Below are positions 17,613 to 28,062 of a DNA stretch of 61,910 nt, piece by piece. The stretch spans positions 50,331 through 112,240 of the forward strand of contig JAOAAY010000009.1 of assembly GCA_026418615.1 (NCBI GenBank), given 5' to 3'. The DNA comes from Candidatus Sumerlaeaceae bacterium (lineage in GTDB: Bacteria > Sumerlaeota > Sumerlaeia > Sumerlaeales > Sumerlaeaceae). Positions within the stretch are counted from its first letter, which is position 1. Every line of letters starts with the position of its first letter. The notes under the pieces are model-generated. The model did not search any database. It saw nothing but the letters and a program-made list of their open reading frames with translations, and was not told the origin of the DNA. A program made the position numbers and the translations under genes.

Positions 17613-18827
17613 ATGAGCACACAATCGCCTGCCCCCGAACTCGATTTTCAAATTCCCGCAGGTTTTCGTTGGGCCGGGGTCGCCGCCGCCATCAAGAAGC
17701 CGGGTAAGCGTGATATCGGGCTGATGGTTGCTGATCAACCTTGCCCTGTGGCGGGCGTCTTCACGCGCAATGCCTTTGCAGCCGCACCCGTATTACTCTG
17801 CCGTCGGATGCTGGCCGAGTCAGGCGGCTTGAGTCGCGGCGTCGTCGTGAATTCCGGTTGCGCCAACGCTGCAACCGGCCCTCAGGGCGAGGCCAACGCC
17901 CGCGCCATGGCTGTCGAGGCAGCCGAGTCCTCTAACCACCCGCTCCTGGTTTGCTCCACTGGCACAATCGGCGTGCAGTTACCCATGGACCGCATCCGCA
18001 AAGGTCTGGCTGAGGCTCGCGCCGGTTTGTCGCCGAGCCGTGAAGGTTTTCTCGACTTCGCCCATGCCATTCTGACGACCGATACGCGCGAGAAAATCGC
18101 ATGGCAAACCGTCAACGCCGAAGGCCGGTCCGCCCGGATCCTCGGATGTGCCAAGGGCAGCGGCATGATGTTCCCGCGCATGGCGACCATGCTGTCGTTT
18201 GTTGCCACGGATGTCGAAATAGACCCGGCTTCCCTCGACGCTGTCTTTCGGCGCGCCATTGATCGCAGTCTGAACTGTTTGACGGTGGACGGCGACACGA
18301 GCACCAACGACACGGCCTTGATCTTCGCTTCCGGCGCATCGCGATTGCGTGTGGAGCCCGGGACGGCCGTGTTCGACGCCTTCGAGCAAGCGCTTCTTCG
18401 CGTGCTCCAGTCGTTGGCGCGGCAATTGGCCCGCGACGGCGAGGGCGCCACAAAATTAATAGAAATCGAGGTGGCCGGAGCCGCGGATTTTGAAACCGCA
18501 CGCGCCATCGCTTTGCAAATTGCCAACTCCAACCTCGTCAAGACGGCCATCTACGGCCGCGACGCCAACTGGGGACGAATCTGTTCGGCAGCGGGCAACG
18601 CTCCCGTACCAGTGGACCCGGCGCAAGTAGTGGTGCGGCTGGGGAACCTGACTCTGTTCCGTTTGGGTGCCCCCTTGGACCTTGATGAACAGGCCGCGCT
18701 GGCCGTCCTCTCTCAGGAAGTCGTCCGTATCGAAGTGGAGGTTGGCAGCGGGGCCGGCCGCGCCACCGTGTGGACCTGCGACCTGACCGAGAAATACATC
18801 GAAATCAACGGCGCCTACCGGACCTGA
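17613..18827 (+). CDS. argJ: Bifunctional glutamate N-acetyltransferase/amino-acid acetyltransferase
   Basis: Makes acetylglutamate by transferring the acetyl group from acetylornithine, the cyclic route of arginine synthesis. The self-cleavage site is in KGSGMMFPRM-ATMLSF: the Thr of ATML (Thr192) becomes the N-terminal nucleophile of the beta chain. Other motifs: VNSGCANAATG, STGTIGVQLPMDRI, TVDGDTSTNDT, and NWGRICSAAGNA. At 404 residues it is normal. Start choice among TTG 17598, ATG 17610 and ATG 17613 is uncertain; AAGG five bases before 17613 favours the last. The remaining arg genes are not in the window. Confidence 0.95.
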   Translation: MSTQSPAPELDFQIPAGFRWAGVAAAIKKPGKRDIGLMVADQPCPVAGVFTRNAFAAAPVLLCRRMLAESGGLSRGVVVNSGCANAATGPQGEANARAMAVEAAESSNHPLLVCSTGTIGVQLPMDRIRKGLAEARAGLSPSREGFLDFAHAILTTDTREKIAWQTVNAEGRSARILGCAKGSGMMFPRMATMLSFVATDVEIDPASLDAVFRRAIDRSLNCLTVDGDTSTNDTALIFASGASRLRVEPGTAVFDAFEQALLRVLQSLARQLARDGEGATKLIEIEVAGAADFETARAIALQIANSNLVKTAIYGRDANWGRICSAAGNAPVPVDPAQVVVRLGNLTLFRLGAPLDLDEQAALAVLSQEVVRIEVEVGSGAGRATVWTCDLTEKYIEINGAYRT

Positions 18828-18832
18828 ACCCT

Positions 18833-20206
18833 ATGGATCGCTCATCTGCTCGCCGGCGCGTGCTTGTCTTAACAACCGAGCCGCTTCCTCTGCCCGGCTG
18901 TGTGACCACAGGCGCAGGTTTGCGGGCTTGGGGCTTGGCCGAAGGGCTGCGCAGTCGCGGATTTGAGGTCATCATAGCGTCGCCTGCGTTGGAGGAGGGG
19001 GGCGCACACGCAGGGGCTGTACTGCCGCCGCATGTGCGGTCGTGCCCGCGCAGCGCCATCGGCGCATTGATTGCCGATGTCAGCCCGTCCGTAGTCGTCC
19101 TGCAGCATTGGGGTTTGGCGGCCGATGTGCCGGAACTGACCGTGCCGCTGGCCCTTGATCTGGCGGGGCCGCACCTGCTCGAGCGGATTTACTGGGGCGA
19201 CTCGGACATTGATCGCAATGTGGCCGAAAAAATTGCGGCGCTCCGGCGCGCGGATTTCGTCACCTGTTCGGGCGAGTACCAGCGCCATTACTTCTATCCG
19301 TTCCTTGCCATGGCCGGCTTCGACTTGCGCCGTACGCCGGTACCAGTGATTCCTTTTTCCGTGCCGCCGGATGCTGCAGCATCCGCCACAGCAACGCGCG
19401 ACCCGTTGGCGTTTGTGTACGGCGGAGCGTTCTTGGCATGGCAGGATCCATCCACGCCCATCCAGTGGTTGCTTGAGGAGTTGGAGCGCGCGGGGCGGGG
19501 CACGCTGCAATTCTTTGGCGGACCCCACCCGGTGGCCGATGCTTCGGGCGGGCGCTTTGCCGAACTCACCACAGCCTTGCGCAATCACCCCCGCGTCATC
19601 GTGAGGGGGCTGGTGGCTTTTGACGACCTGATTGCCGCTTATCGCAGAGCCAGTGTGGCGTTGGATCTCATGGCACGCAATCCGGAGCGCGAACTGGCGT
19701 TTACCACACGAACCATGATATACTTGTATTGCGGCCTGCCGGTGATTCACAACAACTATAGTGAAGTCGGGCGGCTCGTGCGCGAGCGCGGCTGCGGCTG
19801 GGCGCTTGACCCGGAGGACGAAGTTGGATTCCGAAGCGCCGTCCGTTCCATTCTCGATGCCTCGGCACCACTTGAGTCCCTTCGTCGGGCGGCATTGGCA
19901 ACCGCCTCGGATTACAGTTGGGACAAGACCATCGGCCCGCTGGCTGATTTCTGTGCCAATCCGTGCCAGCGTGAGGGTCGCTTAGCCATTGCCTTGGCCG
20001 CCGAAGCCCGCCGGCGCGAGACGGAGGCACTCCGCGAGCAATGCGACGCTCTGCGATCCGAACTGCTCACCATCAAAGGACGCCTCGCCTACCGCTTGCT
20101 CCAGCATTTACCGGCAGCGGGAGCCCTGATGGCCCCATTTGCGTACCTTGCTGGATGGATTCTCGCCGCAGCGGTTTACTTGCGTCTCCGTCGCACCAAC
20201 CGCTGA
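18833..20206 (+). CDS. GT-B type glycosyltransferase with C-terminal membrane helix
   Basis: A 457-residue protein with a Rossmann-like start (RRVLVLTTEPLPLPG ... TGAGLRAWGLAEGLRSRGFEV), as in GT4-like glycosyltransferases acting on lipid-linked or nucleotide sugars. The C-terminal half has GGPHPV and YLYCGLPVIHNNYSEVGRLV, with Glu in the place of the donor-sugar-binding E of the E-x7-E motif. A coiled segment (AAEARRRETEALREQCDAL) and one hydrophobic stretch near the C-terminus (AGWILAAAVYL) suggest membrane association. It starts five bases after argJ. The two SDR sugar-nucleotide enzymes that follow suggest polysaccharide synthesis. Confidence 0.75.
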   Translation: MDRSSARRRVLVLTTEPLPLPGCVTTGAGLRAWGLAEGLRSRGFEVIIASPALEEGGAHAGAVLPPHVRSCPRSAIGALIADVSPSVVVLQHWGLAADVPELTVPLALDLAGPHLLERIYWGDSDIDRNVAEKIAALRRADFVTCSGEYQRHYFYPFLAMAGFDLRRTPVPVIPFSVPPDAAASATATRDPLAFVYGGAFLAWQDPSTPIQWLLEELERAGRGTLQFFGGPHPVADASGGRFAELTTALRNHPRVIVRGLVAFDDLIAAYRRASVALDLMARNPERELAFTTRTMIYLYCGLPVIHNNYSEVGRLVRERGCGWALDPEDEVGFRSAVRSILDASAPLESLRRAALATASDYSWDKTIGPLADFCANPCQREGRLAIALAAEARRRETEALREQCDALRSELLTIKGRLAYRLLQHLPAAGALMAPFAYLAGWILAAAVYLRLRRTNR

Positions 20207-20340
20207 TCTTCAAGACGGCGGCCGGGGTTGCGATTCGCGCTTGCGCTGTTCCGGACTCCGACAGACTTTGAGTCACGCGTGGAAGACAGCCACGGGTACG
20301 CGCGCCCGGCACTTCCCCGAGCGCGGAAAGGATTGGTTGA

Positions 20341-21474
20341 GTGAATTTCCGTCATGTCCTTGTTACCGGCGGCGCCGGTTTCATCGGGTCCCACACCGTG
20401 GATGCGTTGATTGAGCGCGGCTGCAAGGTGCGGGTATTCGATAACCTCGAACCGCAGGTCCATGGGGGCCGCGAGACGCCCCCGCCCTATCTGAATCCGG
20501 AGGCGGAATTCATTCGGGGCGATGTACGGGACCGCGCCGCCCTGAAACGCGCGCTCGAAGGCGTGGATGCCGTCATCCACGACGCCGCCATGGTAGGCGT
20601 GGGACAGAGCAATTATCAGGTGCTCCGCTACACGGAGGTAAATGTGACCGGCACGGCGACGCTGCTCGACCTGATCCTGACGGAAAAGACCAAGGTCGAA
20701 CGCGTCCTTGTGGCCAGCAGCATGAGCATCTACGGCGAGGGCCAATACCGCCGTCCCAGCGACGGTGCCTTGGTTGCACCGCCCCCCCGTCCTGAAGCGC
20801 AAATGGCCGCGGGCGACTACGCCGTTCGCGATCCCCAAACCGGCGAGGCGCTCGAACCGGTGCCGACGCCGGAGACGAAACCGCTGCACTGCACAACCAT
20901 TTACGCGCTCAACAAGAAGGATCAAGAGGAGTACACGCTGGTCACGGGCCGCCTGCATGGGTTGTCCACGGTAGCCCTTCGGTTCTTCAATGTGTACGGT
21001 CCCCGCCAGTCGCTGTCTAATCCTTATACGGGAGCGGCAGCCATTTTCATGTCGCGCATCAAAAACGGCAACCGCCCCCTTGTGTACGAGGACGGCGGCC
21101 AGAGTCGCGACTTCATCTCCGTACGCGATGTGGCGGACGCCAAACTGTTTGTTCTCAACTCGCCCGCTGCTGTGCACGATGTGTACAATGTTTGCTCCGG
21201 CGCGCCCACAGGCATCGCGGATCTCGCGCGCCTGCTGGCCCGCCTGGCTGGCCGGCCGGATCTTGAACCGGAAATCGTCGGAAAATATCGAGCGGGCGAC
21301 ATCCGCCACTGCTACGGAGACGGCTCGAAACTTGCAGCCTTGGGGTGGCGGCCGAAGACACCGCTTGATGAGGGGCTGCGCTGGCTGGCCGAGTGGTCTG
21401 AACGCGAGCAAGCCGTGGACCGCGTGGACGCCGCCCACCGGGAACTGGTCGAGCGGGGGCTCGTCCGGGGGTGA
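20341..21474 (+). CDS. NAD-dependent nucleotide-sugar epimerase/dehydratase (extended SDR)
   Basis: A 377-residue SDR. The cofactor motif is [11 protein letters not shown] (residues 8-18) and the catalytic pair is Tyr188-x3-Lys192 in TTIYALNKKDQ. The active-site Ser lies in ASSMSIYGEG, and ALRFFNVYGPRQSLSNPYTG is typical of epimerases/dehydratases on UDP or CDP sugars. The insertion around residues 135-185, with GDY and PETKPLHC, is longer than in GalE. GTG start with AAAGGA upstream. The substrate is unknown. It likely works with the neighbouring glycosyltransferase and UDP-xylose synthase in making a surface polysaccharide. Confidence 0.85.
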   Translation: MNFRHVLVTGGAGFIGSHTVDALIERGCKVRVFDNLEPQVHGGRETPPPYLNPEAEFIRGDVRDRAALKRALEGVDAVIHDAAMVGVGQSNYQVLRYTEVNVTGTATLLDLILTEKTKVERVLVASSMSIYGEGQYRRPSDGALVAPPPRPEAQMAAGDYAVRDPQTGEALEPVPTPETKPLHCTTIYALNKKDQEEYTLVTGRLHGLSTVALRFFNVYGPRQSLSNPYTGAAAIFMSRIKNGNRPLVYEDGGQSRDFISVRDVADAKLFVLNSPAAVHDVYNVCSGAPTGIADLARLLARLAGRPDLEPEIVGKYRAGDIRHCYGDGSKLAALGWRPKTPLDEGLRWLAEWSEREQAVDRVDAAHRELVERGLVRG

Positions 21475-21580
21475 GCCGGGGCGCGGCTTTTCGTTGACCA
21501 ACATTTGCCGCGGCCCAAGGTAGCCTCGTCCTAACCGGCCGGGCCTGTGCGCGACGGCTACCAGTGGAGGAAAACGACAC

Positions 21581-22270
21581 ATGCTCTGGATACGACAAGG
21601 ACTAACGGCCTGCGTGGCGGCGACAGTCATTCTGCTGGCAACGCATGCCCGCGCGGAGGAGGCAGTCACGACCGGGACAGAAGCGGACTCCGCGATAACG
21701 ACCGAGCCACAGGAGCCCGACCTCGTCCCTTGCGGCGAATTCCCCCGCGCCCCCCTGACGGACGAGGACTTGGCGCGCCTCGTCCCTGACAACTCGCCCG
21801 GCCGCGTCTATATCCGCTGGCGCACGGAGACCCAAGAGGATAACTACGGCTTCAACATTTACCGCGCCAAGTCCCCCGATGGCCCGTACGAGAAGGTTAA
21901 CCGCTCCATCATCCCGGGTGAAGGCACGACGAACATTCCCAAGGATTATTGTTTCATTGATCAGGGGCTGCCTCGCGGCGAAAAGTTTTATTATTACATC
22001 GAATCCGTCTCGAATCAGGGCGTGGCCGAAGTGGTGGAAGGCACCAAAGGCACCGAGGTGAAAGTCAAGACCGTGGCTGAGGAGCGCGAATGGCTGAGAC
22101 GCAAGGCGGCAGGGGGCGACACGCCGACAACCACCCCCGTACTGAAAGCCCCTGAACAAGGCGCGAAAGTCACGACCCCGACCGCGGCCGCGGGCCGCCC
22201 CCCCGCGCGACAGACCGCCGCGCCTGGGGTCCCGGCCGGACCGCCCGTCAACAGCGATCCAATCTACTAG
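21581..22270 (+). CDS. Secreted fibronectin type III-like protein
   Basis: Signal peptide through THARA (about residue 25), then an acidic linker, then one FnIII-like module (about residues 75-170). The module has [40 protein letters not shown] and [10 protein letters not shown], which are the usual strand and Tyr-corner signatures. The C-terminal 60 residues are a low-complexity Thr/Pro/Ala tail ending PVNSDPIY, probably a flexible extracytoplasmic linker. GGAGG nine bases before the ATG. It sits between two sugar-nucleotide SDR genes, 107 bp after the first and 11 bp before the second, so it probably belongs to their operon; a carbohydrate-linked role is a guess. Confidence 0.7.
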   Translation: MLWIRQGLTACVAATVILLATHARAEEAVTTGTEADSAITTEPQEPDLVPCGEFPRAPLTDEDLARLVPDNSPGRVYIRWRTETQEDNYGFNIYRAKSPDGPYEKVNRSIIPGEGTTNIPKDYCFIDQGLPRGEKFYYYIESVSNQGVAEVVEGTKGTEVKVKTVAEEREWLRRKAAGGDTPTTTPVLKAPEQGAKVTTPTAAAGRPPARQTAAPGVPAGPPVNSDPIY

Positions 22271-22281
22271 GGGCGCCGGTC

Positions 22282-23220
<939 letters not shown>

Positions 23221-23234
23221 ACACGGAACATGCG

Positions 23235-25169
23235 ATGGACGATAGATCTGCTGAGTCCACCGCTGACCCGCCGCGACCTTCCAGTGCCGTCGAGGAGAAG
23301 ACCCCTGCGCCGAGTTCCCGGGCCGTTCTCGCCTACATCCTCCTTGGCGCCGCCGCTTGGCGAGTGTTTTTGTTTCTCAGCGGGCGGCTTCCTTTCGACG
23401 CCGATCAGGCACAGTTCGGGATCGGAGCGCTTCGCGTCCTGCGGGAGGGACGGCACGAGATCTTTATCCCGGGGCAAAATTACGCAGGTGACTTCTGGAG
23501 TTACTGGTTTGCTCTGCTGCATCTTGTGATGCCGGCGTCAGTTGCAGTCATGCGGCTGGGCATGATCCCCATCGTCTTAATCGAAATCTCGGCGCTGTAC
23601 TGGGCTGCTCGACGGATGTTTGGCGATCCTCGCTGGGCACTTGGCGCCGCTGCCGTTATGGCTTTTCCCCCGTCGGCCGTGATGGATTTGTCCATGCGAT
23701 CAAGCGTGATCATGCGGGCGCCGCTGCTCGCGTTCCTGATTGCGGCGGGGTTGCTTATTCCCCTCATCCGGCGCCTACAAACGGCAACGCGAAGGTCTGA
23801 TGCAGAGGTAACCCCAACTGATCTGCTAACCGTCTTGGGGGCCAGTCTCGCCTTGGGGTGGGGGTACTGGGGCAGCCCGGCCGGGCTCATGTATGTGTTT
23901 GTTATCGGACTGGCCGCGCTCGCCTTCCCCCGGGCGGCCTTCACCTTGCTCGGTCTGGTGAGAGCGAAGGAGACCACGGCCAAACCTGCTGCACGCCTTG
24001 CGGCCAATCTTCTTCAAGTGCTGCATGTCGCCCTGCTCGTGCGCCTTGTTCACTGGCTTTTTCTAGGCAACGCTGGCCCCGGCGTTCTCCCCATCAGCCA
24101 GCAGGGGCATCCGCCGGTTTTTCTCGCCGGCATCACATTAATGGTGTTTTTGGCGCGGCTGGGGCTAGGGTTTGCACTCGGCGAAGGAGTCAGGCCACGG
24201 GTGTTGGCCATTCCTATGGCAGGTTTGGGCCTTCAGTTAGGCGCCGCTCCAGTCCTTTGGCACCAGTGGGTGCTAGACCGGGCCATCATGAGTCCAGCCG
24301 CCCGTGTTGAAACACTGGGTCAGGCGTTCCAGCAATTCCGTTCGCTTATCGTGACCACCATCCCTATCTTGTCCGGAAATCTCCACAACTGGGGAGTGGA
24401 GCCGGCCGGCTTGCCGTCAGCCGTTCGCACCGTCCTGCTAGCAACCGCTATCGCATTGCTGTCCGGGGTCGTGCTGGCAGCGGTTCACGCGCGAGCCTCC
24501 CGTCGCCCAAGCGCCGCGGGGCTTACCCTCGTGGCTTCCATGGTTATCGTTCAAACGGTAGCATGCGCCTTGTCCTCCCATGGGTCCTTGGCTGCCGAGC
24601 CCAGATATGCGCTCAGCCTCTATGTCATGATGGCGCTGGCGGCAGGGGGGCTACTTGCGTTCGGGGGACACCTAATCTGGCCGGGACCGCAACGAAGCGC
24701 AGTCGCCCTTGCCGGGTTGTTAGCACTGAACGGTTGGTCGTGCCTTGATATGCCGCGCAGGGAAATCGCCGGTTGGAGCGGCGAGGATCGAGCCGACCGC
24801 GAGTTACTTGATTATCTGACCGTGGCGAGAGTGGATCGCGTCTCCTGCCGTTTCTCGGATCATGATTACTGGTTAGCATATAAACTTGTTTATATTGCTG
24901 GGGAGACCATCATCTTTGCTCCGGCTTTTCGGGGGGACCGGCTATACAACCGCTCCGAGCGATATCAGCGCGAGGTGGACGAGGCACCCGAGCGTGCGTA
25001 CCTGATGCTCGCCGGCGAGGAGTCAGCCGTGCGCAAGTACCTCGATCAGGTCGGGGCCAGATATCAACTCAACAGCAACCGCGGTTATCTGTGGTTTACC
25101 CATGTCAAACCAGATGTGCTGGCCGACCTCAGTAACCGCCAAGAACTGGTAAAATTGATGGAACACTAG
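23235..25169 (+). CDS. GT-C fold membrane glycosyltransferase-like protein
   Basis: A 644-residue protein with about 10-12 hydrophobic spans, a soluble C-terminal part (about 520-644) and a first periplasmic loop carrying FDADQAQFGIGALRVLREGR. Asp in this loop is the catalytic-type position of GT-C (PMT/ArnT-like) transferases that use lipid-phosphate sugars. Tandem aromatic/Gly patches (GYWGSPAGLMYVF) are typical of the family. ATG 23235 has GGA seven bases before it; a TTG at 23217 overlapping the uxs stop is possible. It follows the UDP-xylose synthase gene and may use a pentose lipid donor, but the substrate is unproven. Confidence 0.7.
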   Translation: MDDRSAESTADPPRPSSAVEEKTPAPSSRAVLAYILLGAAAWRVFLFLSGRLPFDADQAQFGIGALRVLREGRHEIFIPGQNYAGDFWSYWFALLHLVMPASVAVMRLGMIPIVLIEISALYWAARRMFGDPRWALGAAAVMAFPPSAVMDLSMRSSVIMRAPLLAFLIAAGLLIPLIRRLQTATRRSDAEVTPTDLLTVLGASLALGWGYWGSPAGLMYVFVIGLAALAFPRAAFTLLGLVRAKETTAKPAARLAANLLQVLHVALLVRLVHWLFLGNAGPGVLPISQQGHPPVFLAGITLMVFLARLGLGFALGEGVRPRVLAIPMAGLGLQLGAAPVLWHQWVLDRAIMSPAARVETLGQAFQQFRSLIVTTIPILSGNLHNWGVEPAGLPSAVRTVLLATAIALLSGVVLAAVHARASRRPSAAGLTLVASMVIVQTVACALSSHGSLAAEPRYALSLYVMMALAAGGLLAFGGHLIWPGPQRSAVALAGLLALNGWSCLDMPRREIAGWSGEDRADRELLDYLTVARVDRVSCRFSDHDYWLAYKLVYIAGETIIFAPAFRGDRLYNRSERYQREVDEAPERAYLMLAGEESAVRKYLDQVGARYQLNSNRGYLWFTHVKPDVLADLSNRQELVKLMEH

Positions 25170-25261
25170 AATGGCGGGACGCCTACCCTGTCGGATTGAC
25201 ATGGCAGGGTACCAAACGCCGGATCATCGGCAGGATCAAACAGCAAAGCGGAGGATTAGCA

Positions 25262-26557
25262 ATGAGCAAGACGGAGGCGGCCGCACAGGAGCGGGAGAGA
25301 TTGGAATCCCTCGCGGCGCGGGTTGGGACGCCGTTCTGGGTGATTGATGCCGGGGTGTTGCGGCGGCGCATTGGCGAAGTGAAGGCGGTTTGTGGTGAGT
25401 GTGGCTTTCAGCCGCGGTTTGCCATGAAGTCGCTCAGCACATGGCGCGTGCTGCAGGAGATGCGCGATCAGGGCATCTGGATTGATGCCGTATCGGGCAA
25501 CGAGGTGCTGCGGGCTCGGCGCATCGGCTTTCCCGGCGGTGCGAATCCTCCGGTTATCATGTTGACGGCTGATGTCCTTCGCGACAACGCGCTGGAGGTG
25601 ATTCTTAACGAGCGCGTTCTTGTCAACATTGGGTCCCCGGGCATGCTGCGCGAGTTGGAAGCCGCTGGTTACCGCGGACCGGTCGCCTTGCGGGTCAATC
25701 CGGGCTTCGGGTCAGGACATTCCAAAGGCGTGGATACAGGCGGACCGAGTTCCAAGCACGGCGTCTGGTTTGAGGACGCAGGCGAAACAGCAGCCGAAGC
25801 GGCGCGGCGAGGCCTGAAAATCATTATGCTTCATGCCCACATCGGGAGCGGCCCGAAATTGGAGGAATTGCTGGCCAATCTTAACCGCCTGACGCAAGAA
25901 TTTGCCCGCATGGCCAAGGCGTTCCCGGACCTTGAAGGTTTCAGTCTCGGCGGCGGCATCCCCTTCACCTACAAGGAGGATGCGCCGCCCGTGGAGATCG
26001 CTCAACTCGGCCCGCTGTTTGCCGACGCTCGGAAGCGACTGTGCGAAGCGGCGGGACGCGAGGTGCGGGTCGAGATCGAACCGGGACGCTACTTCGTGGC
26101 GCCGGCGGCGCACCTCGTGACGCGAATTCGCGACATCAAGAGTACGCGCACCAACGAAAAAGGGACCGGGAAAAACTTTATCATGGTTGACGGCGGCTTT
26201 GTTGACCTCATCCGGCCGGCCATGTATGGCTCCTATCACCGGATTTCCATCGTCGGGCGCGGGGCAACCAATCCCGTCGAGGAGTTCGCTGTGGCCGGCC
26301 CCGTATGCGAGTCCGGAGATGTGTTCACGCGAGGCTCCTCCGACCTCATCGCCCCCCGTCCCCTGCCCCGCCCCGAGATAGGGGATCTTCTCGTGCTGCA
26401 CGACGGAGGCGCCTATGGTTATGTGATGGCCAGCAATTACAATTCCGTCGGCCGTGCCCCCCAAGTCTGGCTCGAGGAAGACGGCTCAGCCGTTCTCGTT
26501 TCGCGGCGCGAAACGCTGGACGACATCCTCAAGGCCGAGGTCGAGGAAAAACTCTGA
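25262..26557 (+). CDS. lysA: Diaminopimelate decarboxylase
   Basis: PLP enzyme that decarboxylates meso-diaminopimelate to lysine. The PLP lysine is Lys56 in RFAMKSLST; HAHIGSGPK is the PLP-phosphate helix motif and GYVMASNYNS the C-terminal motif. EPGRYFVAP, GPVCESGDVF (catalytic Cys) and GGAYGYVMASNYN match DAP decarboxylases rather than arginine or ornithine decarboxylases. At 431 residues it is standard. The ATG at 25262 has GGAGG (25250-25254) seven bases before it, which settles the start over TTG 25196. It stands alone among lysine genes. Confidence 0.93.
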   Translation: MSKTEAAAQERERLESLAARVGTPFWVIDAGVLRRRIGEVKAVCGECGFQPRFAMKSLSTWRVLQEMRDQGIWIDAVSGNEVLRARRIGFPGGANPPVIMLTADVLRDNALEVILNERVLVNIGSPGMLRELEAAGYRGPVALRVNPGFGSGHSKGVDTGGPSSKHGVWFEDAGETAAEAARRGLKIIMLHAHIGSGPKLEELLANLNRLTQEFARMAKAFPDLEGFSLGGGIPFTYKEDAPPVEIAQLGPLFADARKRLCEAAGREVRVEIEPGRYFVAPAAHLVTRIRDIKSTRTNEKGTGKNFIMVDGGFVDLIRPAMYGSYHRISIVGRGATNPVEEFAVAGPVCESGDVFTRGSSDLIAPRPLPRPEIGDLLVLHDGGAYGYVMASNYNSVGRAPQVWLEEDGSAVLVSRRETLDDILKAEVEEKL

Positions 26558-26704
26558 ACCGGCAGCCTGACGCAAGGATCACACGGGCGTTTCCGAACAG
26601 GCTCCCCGTCCGCCGAGGCCTTGGCATTTGCCGTTTGAACTGTCCGAGCGTTCGCCACAACAAGGCCTTTGCACATCGTCAATATCAATTATGAGTGAAC
26701 CGCT

Positions 26705-27916
26705 ATGAACAACAAAAGCATGGGAAATGGGAGACGCGCAGAGGTGACAAAAAGATTCGCACAGGTGTTTTCTCTGTTCCCGAAAACGATTTTGCTCCGG
26801 CGCGCCGGAGTTATCTGTTTGTCTGTTCTGCTTTGCCTCCTGCTCCCGGCTGGCCTATGCGCCCGGACCGCTAATTTCCCGCCGGGGCTGGCGCCGCTCC
26901 CGGCAGACAAGGCCACTTCCGAACCCGGCTCAGACATGCTGTGGTTTGATGCCGTATTGCTGCAGGTAGAGGGACGGGGTTGGACCGACACGCAGACGCC
27001 GTTCGAACGACTGCCGGCGCGCATGGAAGGCAAGGCCACCACGGCCGTGTGGAACCTCAGCAAAAACACGGCAGGCATCTGTGTTCGCTTTGTGACGGAC
27101 TCCCCCACCATCGCTGCTGCATGGGACGGCGGCACAGGCATGAATCACATGGCATTCACGGGCAGTCATGGGCTGGACCTGTACGAGCGGCGCGGTCGCG
27201 AATGGGTCTATCGCGGTACGGGCCGCCCTCAGGCCACTCGCACGACAGCCACGGTGGCGAGCAACCTCCCACCTGTTCCCACCGAGTATATGCTTTATCT
27301 TCCTTTGTATGCGCGCGTCACCGAATTGAAGGTGGCCGTCGCGCCCGGGGCTCGCATCGCCCCCGCCGCTGCGCGTCCCGCCCGACGCAAACCCATCGTC
27401 TTTTACGGAACCTCGATCACGCAGGGCGGATGCGCTTCGCGCGCCGGCATGTGTCACCCCGCGATTCTCGGGCGCTGGCTCGACCGCGAAGTCATCAATC
27501 TGGGCTTCTCCGGCTCGGGCAAGATGGAACCGGAACTGGCCGAGTTATTCGGTGAACTCGACCCCGCACTATTCGTACTGGAAACACTGCCCAACATGAA
27601 TCTGGAACTTGTCCAGACGCGTGTCGAGCCGTTCGTCCGCATCCTCCGCAAGCACCGCCCGAGGACGCCCATCCTCCTCGTCGAAAACCCGCTCCTCGCC
27701 CGCGACAATCCGTTGAATGCCGCCCTGCGCAAAGCGCGCGAAAACCTCGAGCGTGAAGGTCTCGGTCCCTTGTACCTGTTGCCCGCGGACGGCCAACTCG
27801 CCGGAAAAGAGAACGGCACCGTGGACGGCGTCCACCCTACCGATCTTGGCTTCCTGCGCATGGCCGAATGCTACTTGCCGGTTCTTCAACGCATTTTGCG
27901 TCAAAATCCGGATTAG
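26705..27916 (+). CDS. Secreted GDSL/SGNH hydrolase with GxDLY domain
   Basis: A hydrophobic segment (residues 35-52) after a positively charged 34-residue start suggests a long signal peptide or N-terminal anchor. The N-terminal beta domain (about 75-215) contains HGLDLYER, the hallmark of the GxDLY domain found before some SGNH esterases. The catalytic domain has block I GTSITQGGC (Ser237), block II Gly268 in LGFSGSGKM, Asn297 in ETLPNMN, and block V DGVHPTDLG (Asp374, His377), a full set for ester hydrolysis. The likely target is an acetylated sugar polymer outside the cytoplasm. No good ribosome site before ATG 26705. Confidence 0.85.
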   Translation: MNNKSMGNGRRAEVTKRFAQVFSLFPKTILLRRAGVICLSVLLCLLLPAGLCARTANFPPGLAPLPADKATSEPGSDMLWFDAVLLQVEGRGWTDTQTPFERLPARMEGKATTAVWNLSKNTAGICVRFVTDSPTIAAAWDGGTGMNHMAFTGSHGLDLYERRGREWVYRGTGRPQATRTTATVASNLPPVPTEYMLYLPLYARVTELKVAVAPGARIAPAAARPARRKPIVFYGTSITQGGCASRAGMCHPAILGRWLDREVINLGFSGSGKMEPELAELFGELDPALFVLETLPNMNLELVQTRVEPFVRILRKHRPRTPILLVENPLLARDNPLNAALRKARENLEREGLGPLYLLPADGQLAGKENGTVDGVHPTDLGFLRMAECYLPVLQRILRQNPD

Positions 27917-28062
27917 ATGAAACTCTAATCGCCGTCCTTCTTGCGTAGCGTTCAGGATTATTATAGCGAACAAAAACAAGTTGCCGTCCGGATCATGAAA
28001 AACCAGTTACAGCCGGAGTCTGTCCCGCCCGGGCTCCCATAGCCATCCGGCGCGAAGGTGGC

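Noticed and set aside
20176..21792. 538-codon minus-strand frame opposite the SDR epimerase
   Set aside because: It is wholly antisense to a clear SDR gene, has no family motif and no ribosome site; high GC opens such frames by chance.
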